Part shown: in pieces, positions 33,968-41,753 of the stretch
How the letters are laid out: the number at the start of each line of letters is the position of its first letter
How positions within the stretch are numbered: position 1 is the first letter of the stretch
Source: Leminorella grimontii ATCC 33999 = DSM 5078
GTDB taxonomy: Bacteria; Pseudomonadota; Gammaproteobacteria; Enterobacterales; Enterobacteriaceae
Length of the DNA stretch: 41,753 nucleotides
Direction: 5' to 3'
Assembly (NCBI RefSeq): GCF_000439085.1
Contig: NZ_AUUA01000021.1
Location: 1-41,753 of the forward strand
Notes under the pieces: generated by a model
Seen by the model: the letters and a program-made list of their open reading frames with translations, nothing else
Told to the model about the DNA's origin: nothing
Database searches by the model: none
Position numbers and translations under genes: made by a program

Positions 33968-34933
33968 CTACGCGCTCTTTTTCAACCCTGCAAACGTCTC
34001 TCGAATCGCCCTTTCCGGCAGCTGAACGCCGATAAACACCAGCGTGCTTTGGCGCGCTTCCTGCGTTTCCCACTCTCTGTCCCAGTCGGCGCTGTAAAGG
34101 CGCTGAACGCCCTGAAACAACAGGCGTTTGGGTTGCCCCTCGATCCACAGTATGCCCTTGTAGCGCAGCAGCCTGTCGGCAAAGCCCAACAGCAGGTTTT
34201 CCATCACCTTGGACACTTCTTCCAGCGCTACAGGGTAGTCGAGATTGACGACGATGGACGAAACGTCATTTTGTTTATCGGGAATAAAGTGGAAGCGCGG
34301 CTTTTGCGGCAGCACGTTTTCTTCCAGCATAAAGCCGTTGGTGTTAAACAGCTGCGCCAGGTCGATATCGCCGTGAATAACCTTATAGATTGGCGCTCGA
34401 GCATTGATGCGCTGCAGGCGCTCGATAAGCTCGTCGTTGTCTTTGGCGACGTCGGTTTTCGTTAGCAGAAGCCTGTCGGCGTAGCCTATTTGCGACTGGG
34501 CGATGGTGAACTGGTCCATCTGCTGCCAGGCGTGTACGGCGTCGACCAGCGCGATAACGCCGTCGAGCAGGTAGCGCTGGCAGATGACCTCGTGGGAGAA
34601 GAACGCCTGAATAATCGGGCCGGGATCCGCCATGCCGGTGCATTCGATGATCAGCCTGTCGAAGGCAACGGAGCCTTTGTCCAGCCCGTCGAGCAGGTCC
34701 AGCAGTGCGTCTTCCAGCTCTTTTGAGCGGGTGCAGCAAATGCAGCCGTTGGTCAGCGTTTTAATCTGGGTGGCGCGGTCGCCGATGATTTCGGCGTCAA
34801 CGGGAGCGTCGCCGAATTCGTTTTCAATCACGGCGATCTTATAGCCGTGCCGTTCGTTGAGAATATGGCGCAGCAGGGTGGTTTTTCCTGCGCCGAGAAA
34901 GCCGGTGAGTAGGGTTACTGCTATGGGTTTCAT
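33968..34933 (-). CDS. yjiA: YjiA, CobW/COG0523-family GTPase
   Basis: The 321-residue protein has the Walker A GFLGAGKT (residues 11-18), the metal-binding CICC motif (Cys64, Cys66, Cys67), the ECTGMADP segment and the NKxD-like TKTD. Length and sequence match E. coli YjiA (318 residues), a zinc-binding GTPase proposed as a metal chaperone. The ATG at 34933 has AGGAG upstream. It follows yjiX by 32 bases, as in E. coli, where btsT, yjiX and yjiA lie in this order. Confidence 0.95.
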   Translation of the reverse strand: MKPIAVTLLTGFLGAGKTTLLRHILNERHGYKIAVIENEFGDAPVDAEIIGDRATQIKTLTNGCICCTRSKELEDALLDLLDGLDKGSVAFDRLIIECTGMADPGPIIQAFFSHEVICQRYLLDGVIALVDAVHAWQQMDQFTIAQSQIGYADRLLLTKTDVAKDNDELIERLQRINARAPIYKVIHGDIDLAQLFNTNGFMLEENVLPQKPRFHFIPDKQNDVSSIVVNLDYPVALEEVSKVMENLLLGFADRLLRYKGILWIEGQPKRLLFQGVQRLYSADWDREWETQEARQSTLVFIGVQLPERAIRETFAGLKKSA

Positions 34934-34965
34934 TCGATGTCTCCTGTACCGACAGGCTACGCGGC

Positions 34966-35169
34966 CTAACAGCAGCGCATGCCGCCTTTCCCGTCTCCGC
35001 CGTAGCGCGCCTGTTGGCGCTCGCGAAAGAATTCGGCGTAGGTCATTACGGGTTGGTCGGGGTGGGTAGTTTTCACGTGCTGAACGTAGGTATCGTAGTC
35101 CGGTATGCCTATCAGCATGCGGGCCGCCTGACCGAGATACTTTGTTGCTTCGCCTAATTGACCGAACAT
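34966..35169 (-). CDS. yjiX: YjiX, YbdD/YjiX-family small protein
   Basis: The 67-residue protein matches the YbdD/YjiX family ([19 protein letters not shown], then [17 protein letters not shown], ending GMRCC). Members stand next to CstA/BtsT transporters and are needed for their function in some reports; the C-terminal Cys pair is typical. AGGAA lies 7 bases before the ATG. The gene is 282 bases from btsT, a wider gap than expected, filled with inverted repeats. Confidence 0.95.
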   Translation of the reverse strand: MFGQLGEATKYLGQAARMLIGIPDYDTYVQHVKTTHPDQPVMTYAEFFRERQQARYGGDGKGGMRCC

Positions 35170-35250
35170 GGGAGATTTCCTGATAAGAATTAGCCCGTTA
35201 GATGTGGACGAGCACTGATGGCAAACCTATTAAATCGACCTCAGTGGATA

Positions 35251-35300
35251 TTCCGACCGTAAGGACAATGTGCCTATATAACCACAGTGCTCGGTCGGAA
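35251..35300. repeat. Inverted repeat in the btsT-yjiX gap (arm pair 1)
   Basis: TTCCGACCG at 35251-35259 and CGGTCGGAA at 35292-35300 form a perfect 9-base inverted repeat with a 32-base loop. It is one of three stems in this gap. Confidence 0.6.
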
Positions 35301-35346
35301 GAGCGCTTGTATTAGCTTTAGGAGCGCGTCGGGCATAGCCTTCCTA

Positions 35347-35380
35347 GGGGCACTTCGTTGGCTTGCGCCAAGTCGACCCC
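35347..35380 (-). ncRNA. Possible structured RNA element in the btsT-yjiX gap
   Basis: On the minus (transcribed) strand, GGGG and CCCC (35377-35380 and 35347-35350) enclose an inner 5-bp stem TTGGC/GCCAA (35367-35371 and 35358-35362) closed by a GCAA tetraloop of the stable GNRA type. The nested stem with an internal loop looks RNA-like. With flanking stems at 35410-35437 and 35251-35300 it may be part of an intercistronic RNA or a folded MITE. Confidence 0.35.
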
Positions 35381-35409
35381 AACGGAAGACTCTCCCTCCG
35401 ATTGGATTT

Positions 35410-35437
35410 CGTAGGTCAAATTTATCTAAGACCTACG
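35410..35437 (-). terminator. Stem-loop just after btsT
   Basis: CGTAGGTC at 35410-35417 and GACCTACG at 35430-35437 form an 8-bp stem with a 12-base loop, 15 bases past the btsT stop. No T-run follows on the minus strand, so it may reduce or process read-through into yjiX and yjiA, not end it. Confidence 0.45.
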
Positions 35438-35451
35438 GAACCAAACTGAAC

Positions 35452-37602
35452 CTAGTGTCCCATAGAGGTTTTAACGCCTCCCTCGGGGACTGGGACGTAC
35501 GGCGTTTCCTTGTCGGTGCGCTCGGTGCCGTTGCGCGCCTTCATCCAGGTACGAATGCCGTAGAAGATGATGCTGTACACCACCACCAGGAACAGGATGC
35601 TCAGGCCGGCGTTGGTGTAGTTGTTGATCACGATGTGGTTCATGTTGGCAATCTGCTGCGCCGTCAGCTCGCCGCCGGCAGCAATGCGCGCCTTGTATTC
35701 GCTGGCCATGTAGAAGAAGCCTTCGAGCTGCGGGTTGGTGCTAAACAGCTTCATGCCCAGCGCCCAGGTGGTGCAGATAAGCAGCCAGACTGCCGGTACA
35801 ACGGTGACCCAGACGTACTTGGTGCGCTTCATCTTCACCAGTATCACGGTGCACAGCACCAGCGCCACGGCGGCCAGCATCTGGTTGGAGATGCCGAACA
35901 GCGGCCACAGGCTCTTAACGCCGCCCAGCGGGTCGACCACGCCTTGGTACAGCAGGTAGCCCCACAGGCCCACGCAGCCTGCGGTGCCGATGATGCCGGC
36001 GACCAGAGAGTCGGTTTTCTTCAGGAACGGAATGAAGTTGCCCAGCAGGTCTTGCAGCATGAAGCGGCCTGAACGGGTGCCCGCGTCCAGCGCGGTCAGG
36101 ATGAACAGCGCTTCAAACAGAATGCCGAAGTGGTACCAGAAGCCCATGTCGGCCATCGGCATGATCTTGTGGAACACGTGGGCGATACCGACGGCCAGCG
36201 TCGGCGCGCCGCCTGCGCGGTTCAGTACCGACGGTTCGCCGATGTCCTTCGCCGTTTGCAGGATCTGCTCCGGAGAAATAACGAAGCCCCAGGAGCTGAC
36301 GGTAGCCGCCGCCTGTGAAGTGACGTCTTTCAACTGAGCCATAATCATCGGCGCGTTGTCGCCGCCCAGCTCGTGCAGGTTAGGCATGGTGATGCCCAGC
36401 GCGGCCGGTGGGGTGTTCATGGCGAAGTACAGGCCCGGTTCGATGATAGAAGCGGCAACCAGCGCCATGATGGCGACGAAAGATTCCATCAACATGGCGC
36501 CGTAGCCGATGAAGCGGGCGTCGGTTTCGTTCGCCAATAATTTCGGCGTAGTGCCTGAAGAAATCAGCGCGTGGAAGCCGGAAACGGCGCCACAGGCGAT
36601 GGTGATGAACAGGAACGGGAACAGCGCGCCCTTCCACAGCGGGCCGGTGCCATCAATGTACTGCGTGACCGCCGGCATTTTCAGATCCGGGTTGAGGATA
36701 ACGATCCCCAGCGCCAGGCCGACGATAACGCCGATCTTCAGGAAGGTCGCCAGATAGTCGCGCGGCGCCAGAATAAGCCATACCGGCAGCAGGGCAGACA
36801 CGAAAGCGTAGCCGATAAGCGTGAAGGTGATAGTGGTGTCTTTAAAGGTCAGCGCCGGGCCCCAGTACGGGTCATGCGCGATAACGCCGCCAAAGTAGAT
36901 GGAGGCGACCAGCAGCACGATGCCGATAACGGAAACTTCACCCACCCGACCAGGGCGGATAAATCGCATGTAGATACCCATAAACAGCGCGATCGGTACC
37001 GTTGAACAAACGGTGAAGACGCCCCAGGGGCTTTCCGCCAGCGCTTTTACCACAATCAGCGCCAGTACGGCGAGGATGATTATCATGATAAGGAAGCAGC
37101 CGAACAGCGCGATGGTGCCGGGTACAGAGCCCATCTCTTCTTTTACCATCTCGCCCAGAGACGCGCCGTTGCGGCGAGAAGATATAAACAGCACCATGAA
37201 GTCCTGCACTGCGCCCGCCAGCACGACGCCGGCCAGCAGCCACAGCGTACCGGGCAGATAGCCCATCTGCGCCGCCAGCACCGGGCCTACCAGCGGGCCA
37301 GCGCCTGCGATGGCCGCAAAGTGGTGGCCGAACAGCACGTAGCGGTTGGTAGGAACGTAGTTAAGGCCGTCGTTGTTGATAACGGCGGGAGTCGCGCGGG
37401 TGGAGTCCAGCTTCATCACCTTTTGGGCGATGTAGAGGCTGTAGTAGCGGTAGGCGACCAGATAAACGGAAACGGAAGCGACGACGATCCACAGCGCGCT
37501 TACGTGTTCCCCTCTGCGCAAGGCGACGACCGCCAGGCAGAAAGCGCCGATGATCCCGAGGACCACCCACGGTATATGCTTAAGAAAGCTGTTTTTGTTC
37601 AT
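35452..37602 (-). CDS. btsT: BtsT, pyruvate/H+ symporter (CstA family)
   Basis: From the ATG at 37602 the protein is 716 residues, exactly the length of E. coli BtsT (YjiY), which imports pyruvate with high affinity. It has the CstA signatures YVPTNRYVLFGHHFAAIAGA, GPVLAAQMGYLPGTLW, SSGTTPKLLANETDAR and TALDAGTRSGRFMLQDLLG, with many membrane segments (about 18). Upstream in-frame residues to 37722 are not family-like. A CRP-like site lies 244 bases upstream; in E. coli the gene is CRP-dependent and induced by BtsSR, which I do not see here. The genes yjiX and yjiA follow. Confidence 0.96.
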   Translation of the reverse strand: MNKNSFLKHIPWVVLGIIGAFCLAVVALRRGEHVSALWIVVASVSVYLVAYRYYSLYIAQKVMKLDSTRATPAVINNDGLNYVPTNRYVLFGHHFAAIAGAGPLVGPVLAAQMGYLPGTLWLLAGVVLAGAVQDFMVLFISSRRNGASLGEMVKEEMGSVPGTIALFGCFLIMIIILAVLALIVVKALAESPWGVFTVCSTVPIALFMGIYMRFIRPGRVGEVSVIGIVLLVASIYFGGVIAHDPYWGPALTFKDTTITFTLIGYAFVSALLPVWLILAPRDYLATFLKIGVIVGLALGIVILNPDLKMPAVTQYIDGTGPLWKGALFPFLFITIACGAVSGFHALISSGTTPKLLANETDARFIGYGAMLMESFVAIMALVAASIIEPGLYFAMNTPPAALGITMPNLHELGGDNAPMIMAQLKDVTSQAAATVSSWGFVISPEQILQTAKDIGEPSVLNRAGGAPTLAVGIAHVFHKIMPMADMGFWYHFGILFEALFILTALDAGTRSGRFMLQDLLGNFIPFLKKTDSLVAGIIGTAGCVGLWGYLLYQGVVDPLGGVKSLWPLFGISNQMLAAVALVLCTVILVKMKRTKYVWVTVVPAVWLLICTTWALGMKLFSTNPQLEGFFYMASEYKARIAAGGELTAQQIANMNHIVINNYTNAGLSILFLVVVYSIIFYGIRTWMKARNGTERTDKETPYVPVPEGGVKTSMGH

Positions 37603-38185
37603 AAAAGACCTACTTGTCAGACAAACGCAAACGGCCGAAGCCGCATCGATGTAGTCGTTATATTTGGGAATTTTTTTGCGATTTTTTGGAAATTCAGGAC
37701 ACAGTCTAAAAACTACGACCACGGTAGCTATGATGGCGGAATCGCACTACGGGAGGAGGAGGAATTGGTTGAGCGGTTGTATAACGGGTTAAGCGGTTAT
37801 TTGGAACATCGAACGGTTTTTCTACGACTAAAGTCGGCCAAGTTTTGTGATGAATATCACTAAATTACGGTGAAAGAAGAAAACGTACGGTCTGCACGGC
37901 GGGCCTTTTTATCGCCTCTCCTTCAGTTCGTCATTAGTTTTTCTGACGCTTTTCTTTTTAGTTCATTTTTATCATAAAAATCAGTTGGTAGAGTTATATT
38001 CGTTATGACAAAATCGCCCGCCGCTCTGGGGCGATTATTCGAATAATTTTTATAATTTATTAAGGTTTTTCCGTTTTGCTTCCGCCCTTACTATCCATAA
38101 GGGACGGCGCATATCTAAAACGTGGGACTATCGCGAATGCGAGAAAACCGGCGCCGGGATGGATTAGACAGAGAAGGAGTCAGTC
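37603..38185. other. Divergent control region between btsT and the 67-residue gene
   Basis: This 583-base stretch has no convincing gene. It contains the CRP-like site at 37846-37861 and an AT-rich part at 37930-38100. It must hold the btsT promoter (minus) and a promoter for the plus-strand gene at 38186. Confidence 0.5.
37846..37861. promoter_or_regulatory. CRP-binding-site-like palindrome upstream of btsT
   Basis: TGTGATGAATATCACT matches 9 of 10 conserved CRP positions. It lies 244 bases upstream of btsT, whose E. coli counterpart is activated by cAMP-CRP. Confidence 0.6.
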
Positions 38186-38389
38186 ATGCAGTACTTAAGT
38201 GAGATGCCCATTGATATAAGGGAAACGCTGGTAAAGCTTTTGAATGAAGAGTCGTTAAACTTTCACCTGGAGTGGTTTGAAGATGGCAGCGTTGTATTCT
38301 CTACTGCCGATTCCTGCGGCGCCTATAAAGTGACCGTCGAAAAAAGCGCCAAGACCTGGAAGGACGTGCGAGGCGCCAGCGCAGCCTAA
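38186..38389 (+). CDS. Small hypothetical protein (67 residues)
   Basis: The product MQYLSEMPIDIRETLVKLLN and so on is acidic and soluble, with an N-terminal helix, then the strand pair FHLEWFEDGSVVFSTADS and AYKVTVEKS. AAGGAG lies 7 bases before the ATG, good support for translation. No family is recognised. It precedes the DUF3861 gene by 73 bases on the same strand and may share its transcript. Confidence 0.7.
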   Translation: MQYLSEMPIDIRETLVKLLNEESLNFHLEWFEDGSVVFSTADSCGAYKVTVEKSAKTWKDVRGASAA

Positions 38390-38462
38390 CGCACGGAAAG
38401 CGGGGGCAAATCGTCGTTATCCCAGTACACTTAGTGCAATAGCCCAGTGAGAGGAAATGACG

Positions 38463-38753
38463 ATGCCCAGCTATAAGTACCGTATCACGGTAGAACCTCT
38501 GGCCGAAGGCGGGGAGGCGGTGAAAGCGCCAGTGGCGTTTGAGGTCGAAAATCATGACGATATCCTTAAGATAGTCGAAACGCTTAAAGGCAGAAAAGAC
38601 ATCGGCTTTGACGAACGAACGACGTTAGAGTTTATCGTCGGGTTAAAACTGTTTTCCGAAGTCATGATGAGAAACCGTAAGCACTGGCTGTTTGAGCCCC
38701 TGAGAGACGGCTTTAAGTCGTTTATGCTAAGGCTGAAAAAGGGTGCAAGCTAA
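38463..38753 (+). CDS. DUF3861-family protein
   Basis: The 96-residue product matches the DUF3861 family: an N-terminal strand YKYRITVEPLAE, the FEVENHDDILKIVETL core, then FIVGLKLFSEVMMRNRKHWL near the C-terminus. The function of the family is unknown. I use the ATG at 38463 because AGAGGAA lies 6 bases before it, while it abuts the ATG at 38457. A terminator follows at 38788. Confidence 0.88.
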   Translation: MPSYKYRITVEPLAEGGEAVKAPVAFEVENHDDILKIVETLKGRKDIGFDERTTLEFIVGLKLFSEVMMRNRKHWLFEPLRDGFKSFMLRLKKGAS

Positions 38754-38787
38754 TAAGCGCAAGGTTAATTTTGATGCAGAAGAGAAG

Positions 38788-38812
38788 GAGCCGTTGGACA
38801 AGGCTCTTTTTT
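38788..38812 (+). terminator. Terminator after the DUF3861 gene
   Basis: GAGCC at 38788-38792 pairs with GGCTC at 38802-38806, followed by six T residues. The stem is short but well placed. Confidence 0.7.
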
Positions 38813-39286
38813 CTTATTGTGTAACGGACGGGCATGCCTAAAGCGTACGTTGCGTAGCGCTATTTTTAACAATTTCTTATCTAAAATATGAACTATCAAT
38901 TCAATTTTTTTGTTTTTTCTGTGAAATTTATAACCTTTGATAATTATTTTTATACGAATAAACACTCTTTTATTTTTTAATAAAAATTGATAATAAACAC
39001 ATTGTCCAAAAATGGATGTTAGTTTTTTTGTTTTTTTAATTTCATATATTGGCTTTAAATTCTATGAAATATAAAATTTCAGATCTTTTATATGTTAATT
39101 TTGATGTATTTAGGTTTAAAAATTATTAAATCTATTTAAATTCAGCGACTAATATCCACTATAACGATCTATAAAACTTAAAAACACTTATTTGATGTTA
39201 TTTTATTTTTATGTATCCTGTTTTTTACAAGATTTTTATCCAAAAACTTCTGATAACGGACTGTAATTATACAGTATGGATACCTT
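38813..39286. other. Very AT-rich gene-free region upstream of the autotransporter
   Basis: About 470 bases made almost entirely of A/T runs, with no coding frame of interest. Such tracts upstream of surface-protein genes are typical H-NS targets in enterobacteria. The dyad CTGTAATTATACAG at 39260-39273 lies just before the gene but is two bases too short to be a LexA box. Confidence 0.5.
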
Positions 39287-41753
39287 ATGAATAAGATAAG
39301 CCTGCTCTCTTTTAGCATATGCCTCGCGTTGAGCGGCGCGGCCTATGCGGCTCCCGCGACGACCAGCGTTGCCGACTTGGCTACTTTGACTTCCCATGGC
39401 GGAGAGGTTGACGTTGTCGATCAATGGGGAATAACTTTGCTTGATAACAACGCATTTAATTATTCAGGTGATGTTAGCGTTAAATATAAAACGACCGGCT
39501 CTGGTCGTGGTATTGGTATTAGCGTATTCAACAGTTTAATGACGCTGGGAAAAACGACGGTGGTTGTTGACGTAGACAGCGCGCCGAATGCTAACGCCGA
39601 CGCCGTTACTGCCGTTCGATTAAAGAACGGTTCGGTTACGGTTGGCCCTGCGGGCAATGACAAAGTCACCGCTGAATTTGGCGCAGGTTCGTCTTTTACC
39701 GTCAATGGAAACGGCAGTACCGAAATCACCGGTCTGGATATTGAGGCTGGCCCCTATACCTCAGCCTATCTGATCCCTGAGATGACGATAACGCTAAATG
39801 AGAATACCACCGTCACGCTTAACAGAGCGGGTAACTATTCCGTTGGCCTATATGCCTATATCTCGGGCGCGAAATTTATTACTAAAGACGGGCTGTCTAT
39901 CAATCTGAATTCCGACAGCGCGGCGACCATGTATGGCATCCGGGCACAGGGGATTATTCCCAGCAGCAGCGCTCCTGTATCAAGCCTGCCTGGCGCAGAA
40001 GTTGAACTAAACGGCACGACCGAAATTCACATGCTAAACGGCGGTACCGGCACGGCGGGGATCCTCGCGCACGTGACGGGCTCGAAAGTTTCGGCGCAAA
40101 AGGCAGTAACCGTTACTAACGTCACCAACAACGCTACGGCGAATTTGTACGGCCTCTATGCCAGCGGTGGTGCAATTGATTTCGCCGATACGGCTAATCT
40201 GACGATTAGCGGGGGCAGTGCAAGTTCGGCGGCAGTGATTGCCTCTGCCGGGGGCTCTGTTGCGCTGACCGGCGCCAATATTGACGTTGACGCCGGGCGT
40301 GCTTTTTATGCGAGCGGCGTAGACAGCACCATTACTGGCAGAGCGGCGCAGTATACGATTGACGGCAATATGCTGGCGGCTAACGGCGGCGCTATTAACG
40401 TCAGCATGGCGGACGGCTCTCGCTTTAACGGCATCACCAGCCTGGGGGCGACGCCGGGAACGATCGATTTGGCTATGGACGGCAGCCAGAGCGTCTGGAA
40501 TATGAGCGGCGATTCGGTGCTGTCGACGCTGTCGTTAAATAACGGCGCGACGCTGGCCTATGCGCCGGTAGCGGCGGGCGGCGCGTTTACGCCCAAAACG
40601 TTGACCGTGGAAGGCAACTACGCGGGCAACGGCGGCGTGCTGACGTTGAATACCGTTTTGGGCGGTGACGGTTCCTTAACGGACAGGCTTATTGTAAACG
40701 GCGACGTTGAGGCCGGTACGACCAAGGTAGCCGTTGTGAACGTCGGCGGAACCGGCGAGCAGACCGTTGACGGGATAAAAATCGTCGAAGTGCAGGGCAC
40801 GTCCATCGGTACGTTTGAGCAGCAAAACCGCATCGTGGCGGGGGCTTACGACTATTCTGTGGTGAAGGGCGCGTCTGACGAAAACTGGTATTTGACCAGT
40901 AAAGTGACGCCGATCGACCCCGAAGGTCCGGAGGGACCTGAAGGACCTGAACAACCCGGCGGCGAAAGTGCGCTGCGTCCTGAATTCGGCAGCTATCTGG
41001 CCAACAACTATGCGGCTAACACCATGTTCCTAACGCGCCTGCACGATCGCCTGGGCGAGACCCAGTACACCGACGTGCTGACCGGCGAGCAGAAGGTGAC
41101 CAGCATGTGGATGCGCAACGTCGGCGGACACACGCGCTTCAGGGACAGCAGCGAGCAGCTGAGAACCAAGAGCAACCGCTACGTGCTGCAGCTCGGCGGC
41201 GATTTGGCCCAGTGGAGCAGCGACGGCCTTGACCGCTGGCACCTCGGCGCCATGGTCGGCTACGGCAACGATCGCAGCAAGACGGTGTCCAGCGTTAACT
41301 CGCGCGATTCCAAGGGCCAGACCACCGGCTACAGTGCGGGCCTGTACGGCACCTGGTACGCCAATCAGGCGGATAAGTCGGGCGCCTATCTGGACAGCTG
41401 GGTGATGTACAGCCGGTTTGACAACAAGGTGATGGGCGAAGAGCGCGAGACGGAGAAATACAAGTCACGCGGCGTTACCGCTTCCGTCGAGGGAGGCTAC
41501 AGCTTTAAGGTGGGAGAAAACGAGCACAAGAGCTACTGGATCCAACCGAAAGCTCAGGTGGTCTGGATGGGCGTGAACGCGAAGGATCACTATGAGGCGG
41601 CAGGCGTTGACGGCAGCCGAGTGAAGGTAAGCGATGACACCGACGGCAACCTGATGACCCGATTGGGCGTGCGGGCCTACATGAAGGGGCACAGCGCTAT
41701 CGATGAGGGCAAAGACCGCGAGTTCCAGCCGTTTATCGAAGCTAACTGGATCC
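39287..41753 (+). CDS. Type Va autotransporter, 3' end beyond the window
   Basis: The frame is open from the ATG at 39287 to the window end (822 codons). A Sec signal (SLLSFSICLALSGAAYA) is followed by a beta-helix passenger of about 530 residues with repeats rich in Asn, Gly, Thr and Ser (TVTLNRAGNYSVGLYAY, ANLTISGGSASS) and a pertactin-like segment near its end (GVLTLNTVLGGDGSLTDRLI, then NGDVEAGTTKV). A proline linker (PEGPEGPEGPEQPGG) leads to the AIDA-type barrel (NTMFLTRLHDRLGE, WMRNVGGHTRF). The barrel is cut at about 250 residues. It is probably an adhesin. The ribosome site is weak (GGATA). Confidence 0.93.
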   Translation, partial: MNKISLLSFSICLALSGAAYAAPATTSVADLATLTSHGGEVDVVDQWGITLLDNNAFNYSGDVSVKYKTTGSGRGIGISVFNSLMTLGKTTVVVDVDSAPNANADAVTAVRLKNGSVTVGPAGNDKVTAEFGAGSSFTVNGNGSTEITGLDIEAGPYTSAYLIPEMTITLNENTTVTLNRAGNYSVGLYAYISGAKFITKDGLSINLNSDSAATMYGIRAQGIIPSSSAPVSSLPGAEVELNGTTEIHMLNGGTGTAGILAHVTGSKVSAQKAVTVTNVTNNATANLYGLYASGGAIDFADTANLTISGGSASSAAVIASAGGSVALTGANIDVDAGRAFYASGVDSTITGRAAQYTIDGNMLAANGGAINVSMADGSRFNGITSLGATPGTIDLAMDGSQSVWNMSGDSVLSTLSLNNGATLAYAPVAAGGAFTPKTLTVEGNYAGNGGVLTLNTVLGGDGSLTDRLIVNGDVEAGTTKVAVVNVGGTGEQTVDGIKIVEVQGTSIGTFEQQNRIVAGAYDYSVVKGASDENWYLTSKVTPIDPEGPEGPEGPEQPGGESALRPEFGSYLANNYAANTMFLTRLHDRLGETQYTDVLTGEQKVTSMWMRNVGGHTRFRDSSEQLRTKSNRYVLQLGGDLAQWSSDGLDRWHLGAMVGYGNDRSKTVSSVNSRDSKGQTTGYSAGLYGTWYANQADKSGAYLDSWVMYSRFDNKVMGEERETEKYKSRGVTASVEGGYSFKVGENEHKSYWIQPKAQVVWMGVNAKDHYEAAGVDGSRVKVSDDTDGNLMTRLGVRAYMKGHSAIDEGKDREFQPFIEANWI

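Noticed and set aside
39260..39273. CTGTAATTATACAG as a LexA (SOS) box before the autotransporter
   Set aside because: The half-sites CTGT and ACAG are separated by 6 bases; LexA needs 8.

Overview
This window looks like a chromosomal segment from a member of the Enterobacterales. The core genes point there: dps, a btsT-yjiX-yjiA block, tRNA-Gly(CCC), yjhX (topAI), an intimin/invasin-type inverse autotransporter and a Serratia-type family I.3 lipase. Coding regions are moderately GC-rich and several intergenic stretches are very AT-rich. A Serratia/Budvicia/Leminorella-like genus is possible, but I cannot fix the genus from sequence alone.

Layout. 1-360: the 3' end of an IS200-type transposase and its end hairpins. 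575-3927: dps, an RTX lipase and a GNAT acetyltransferase. 3939-10142 (minus strand): a short-chain (hydroxy)acid catabolic operon made of a GntP permease, a CoA-transferase, a FabG-like dehydrogenase and a thiolase, then a LysR gene behind a terminator. 10878-12387: tRNA-Gly(CCC) followed by an island-like patch with a decayed gene, an orphan lipoprotein and an IS605-like hairpin. 12388-14921: a methyltransferase paired with the toxin YjhX behind a leader with small ORFs, then a LysE exporter and a divergent Lrp/AsnC regulator. 15269-19352: two double-glycine-leader peptides (microcin-like) and a 1141-residue inverse autotransporter. 19898-25715: an SDR/LysR divergent pair, a MORN-repeat lipoprotein, and D-tartrate dehydratase with a divergent LysR gene. 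25907-33932: a compact plus-strand cluster. 33968-37602: yjiA, yjiX and btsT (pyruvate uptake). 38186-38753: two small genes. 39287-end: a classical autotransporter cut by the window edge.

The strongest candidate for an undescribed system is the cluster at 25907-33932. It encodes a ketoacyl synthase III, an OleD-like reductase, a metallo-beta-lactamase-fold hydrolase, an F390-synthetase-like adenylate-forming enzyme, a 23-codon mini-ORF, a second epimerase/reductase, a membrane GT2 glycosyltransferase, an unrecognised 189-residue protein and a GT1 glycosyltransferase. Almost every junction overlaps by 1-23 bases, so it is probably one translationally coupled mRNA. The enzyme order suggests condensation of acyl chains, beta-keto reduction, carboxylate activation and glycosylation, that is a glycolipid or glycosylated beta-hydroxy acid or beta-lactone. 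This product is an inference.

Other leads are the YjhX toxin next to a methyltransferase instead of the usual YjhQ, two bacteriocin-like precursors with no exporter or immunity gene in view, and a structured 282-bp gap that splits btsT from yjiX.
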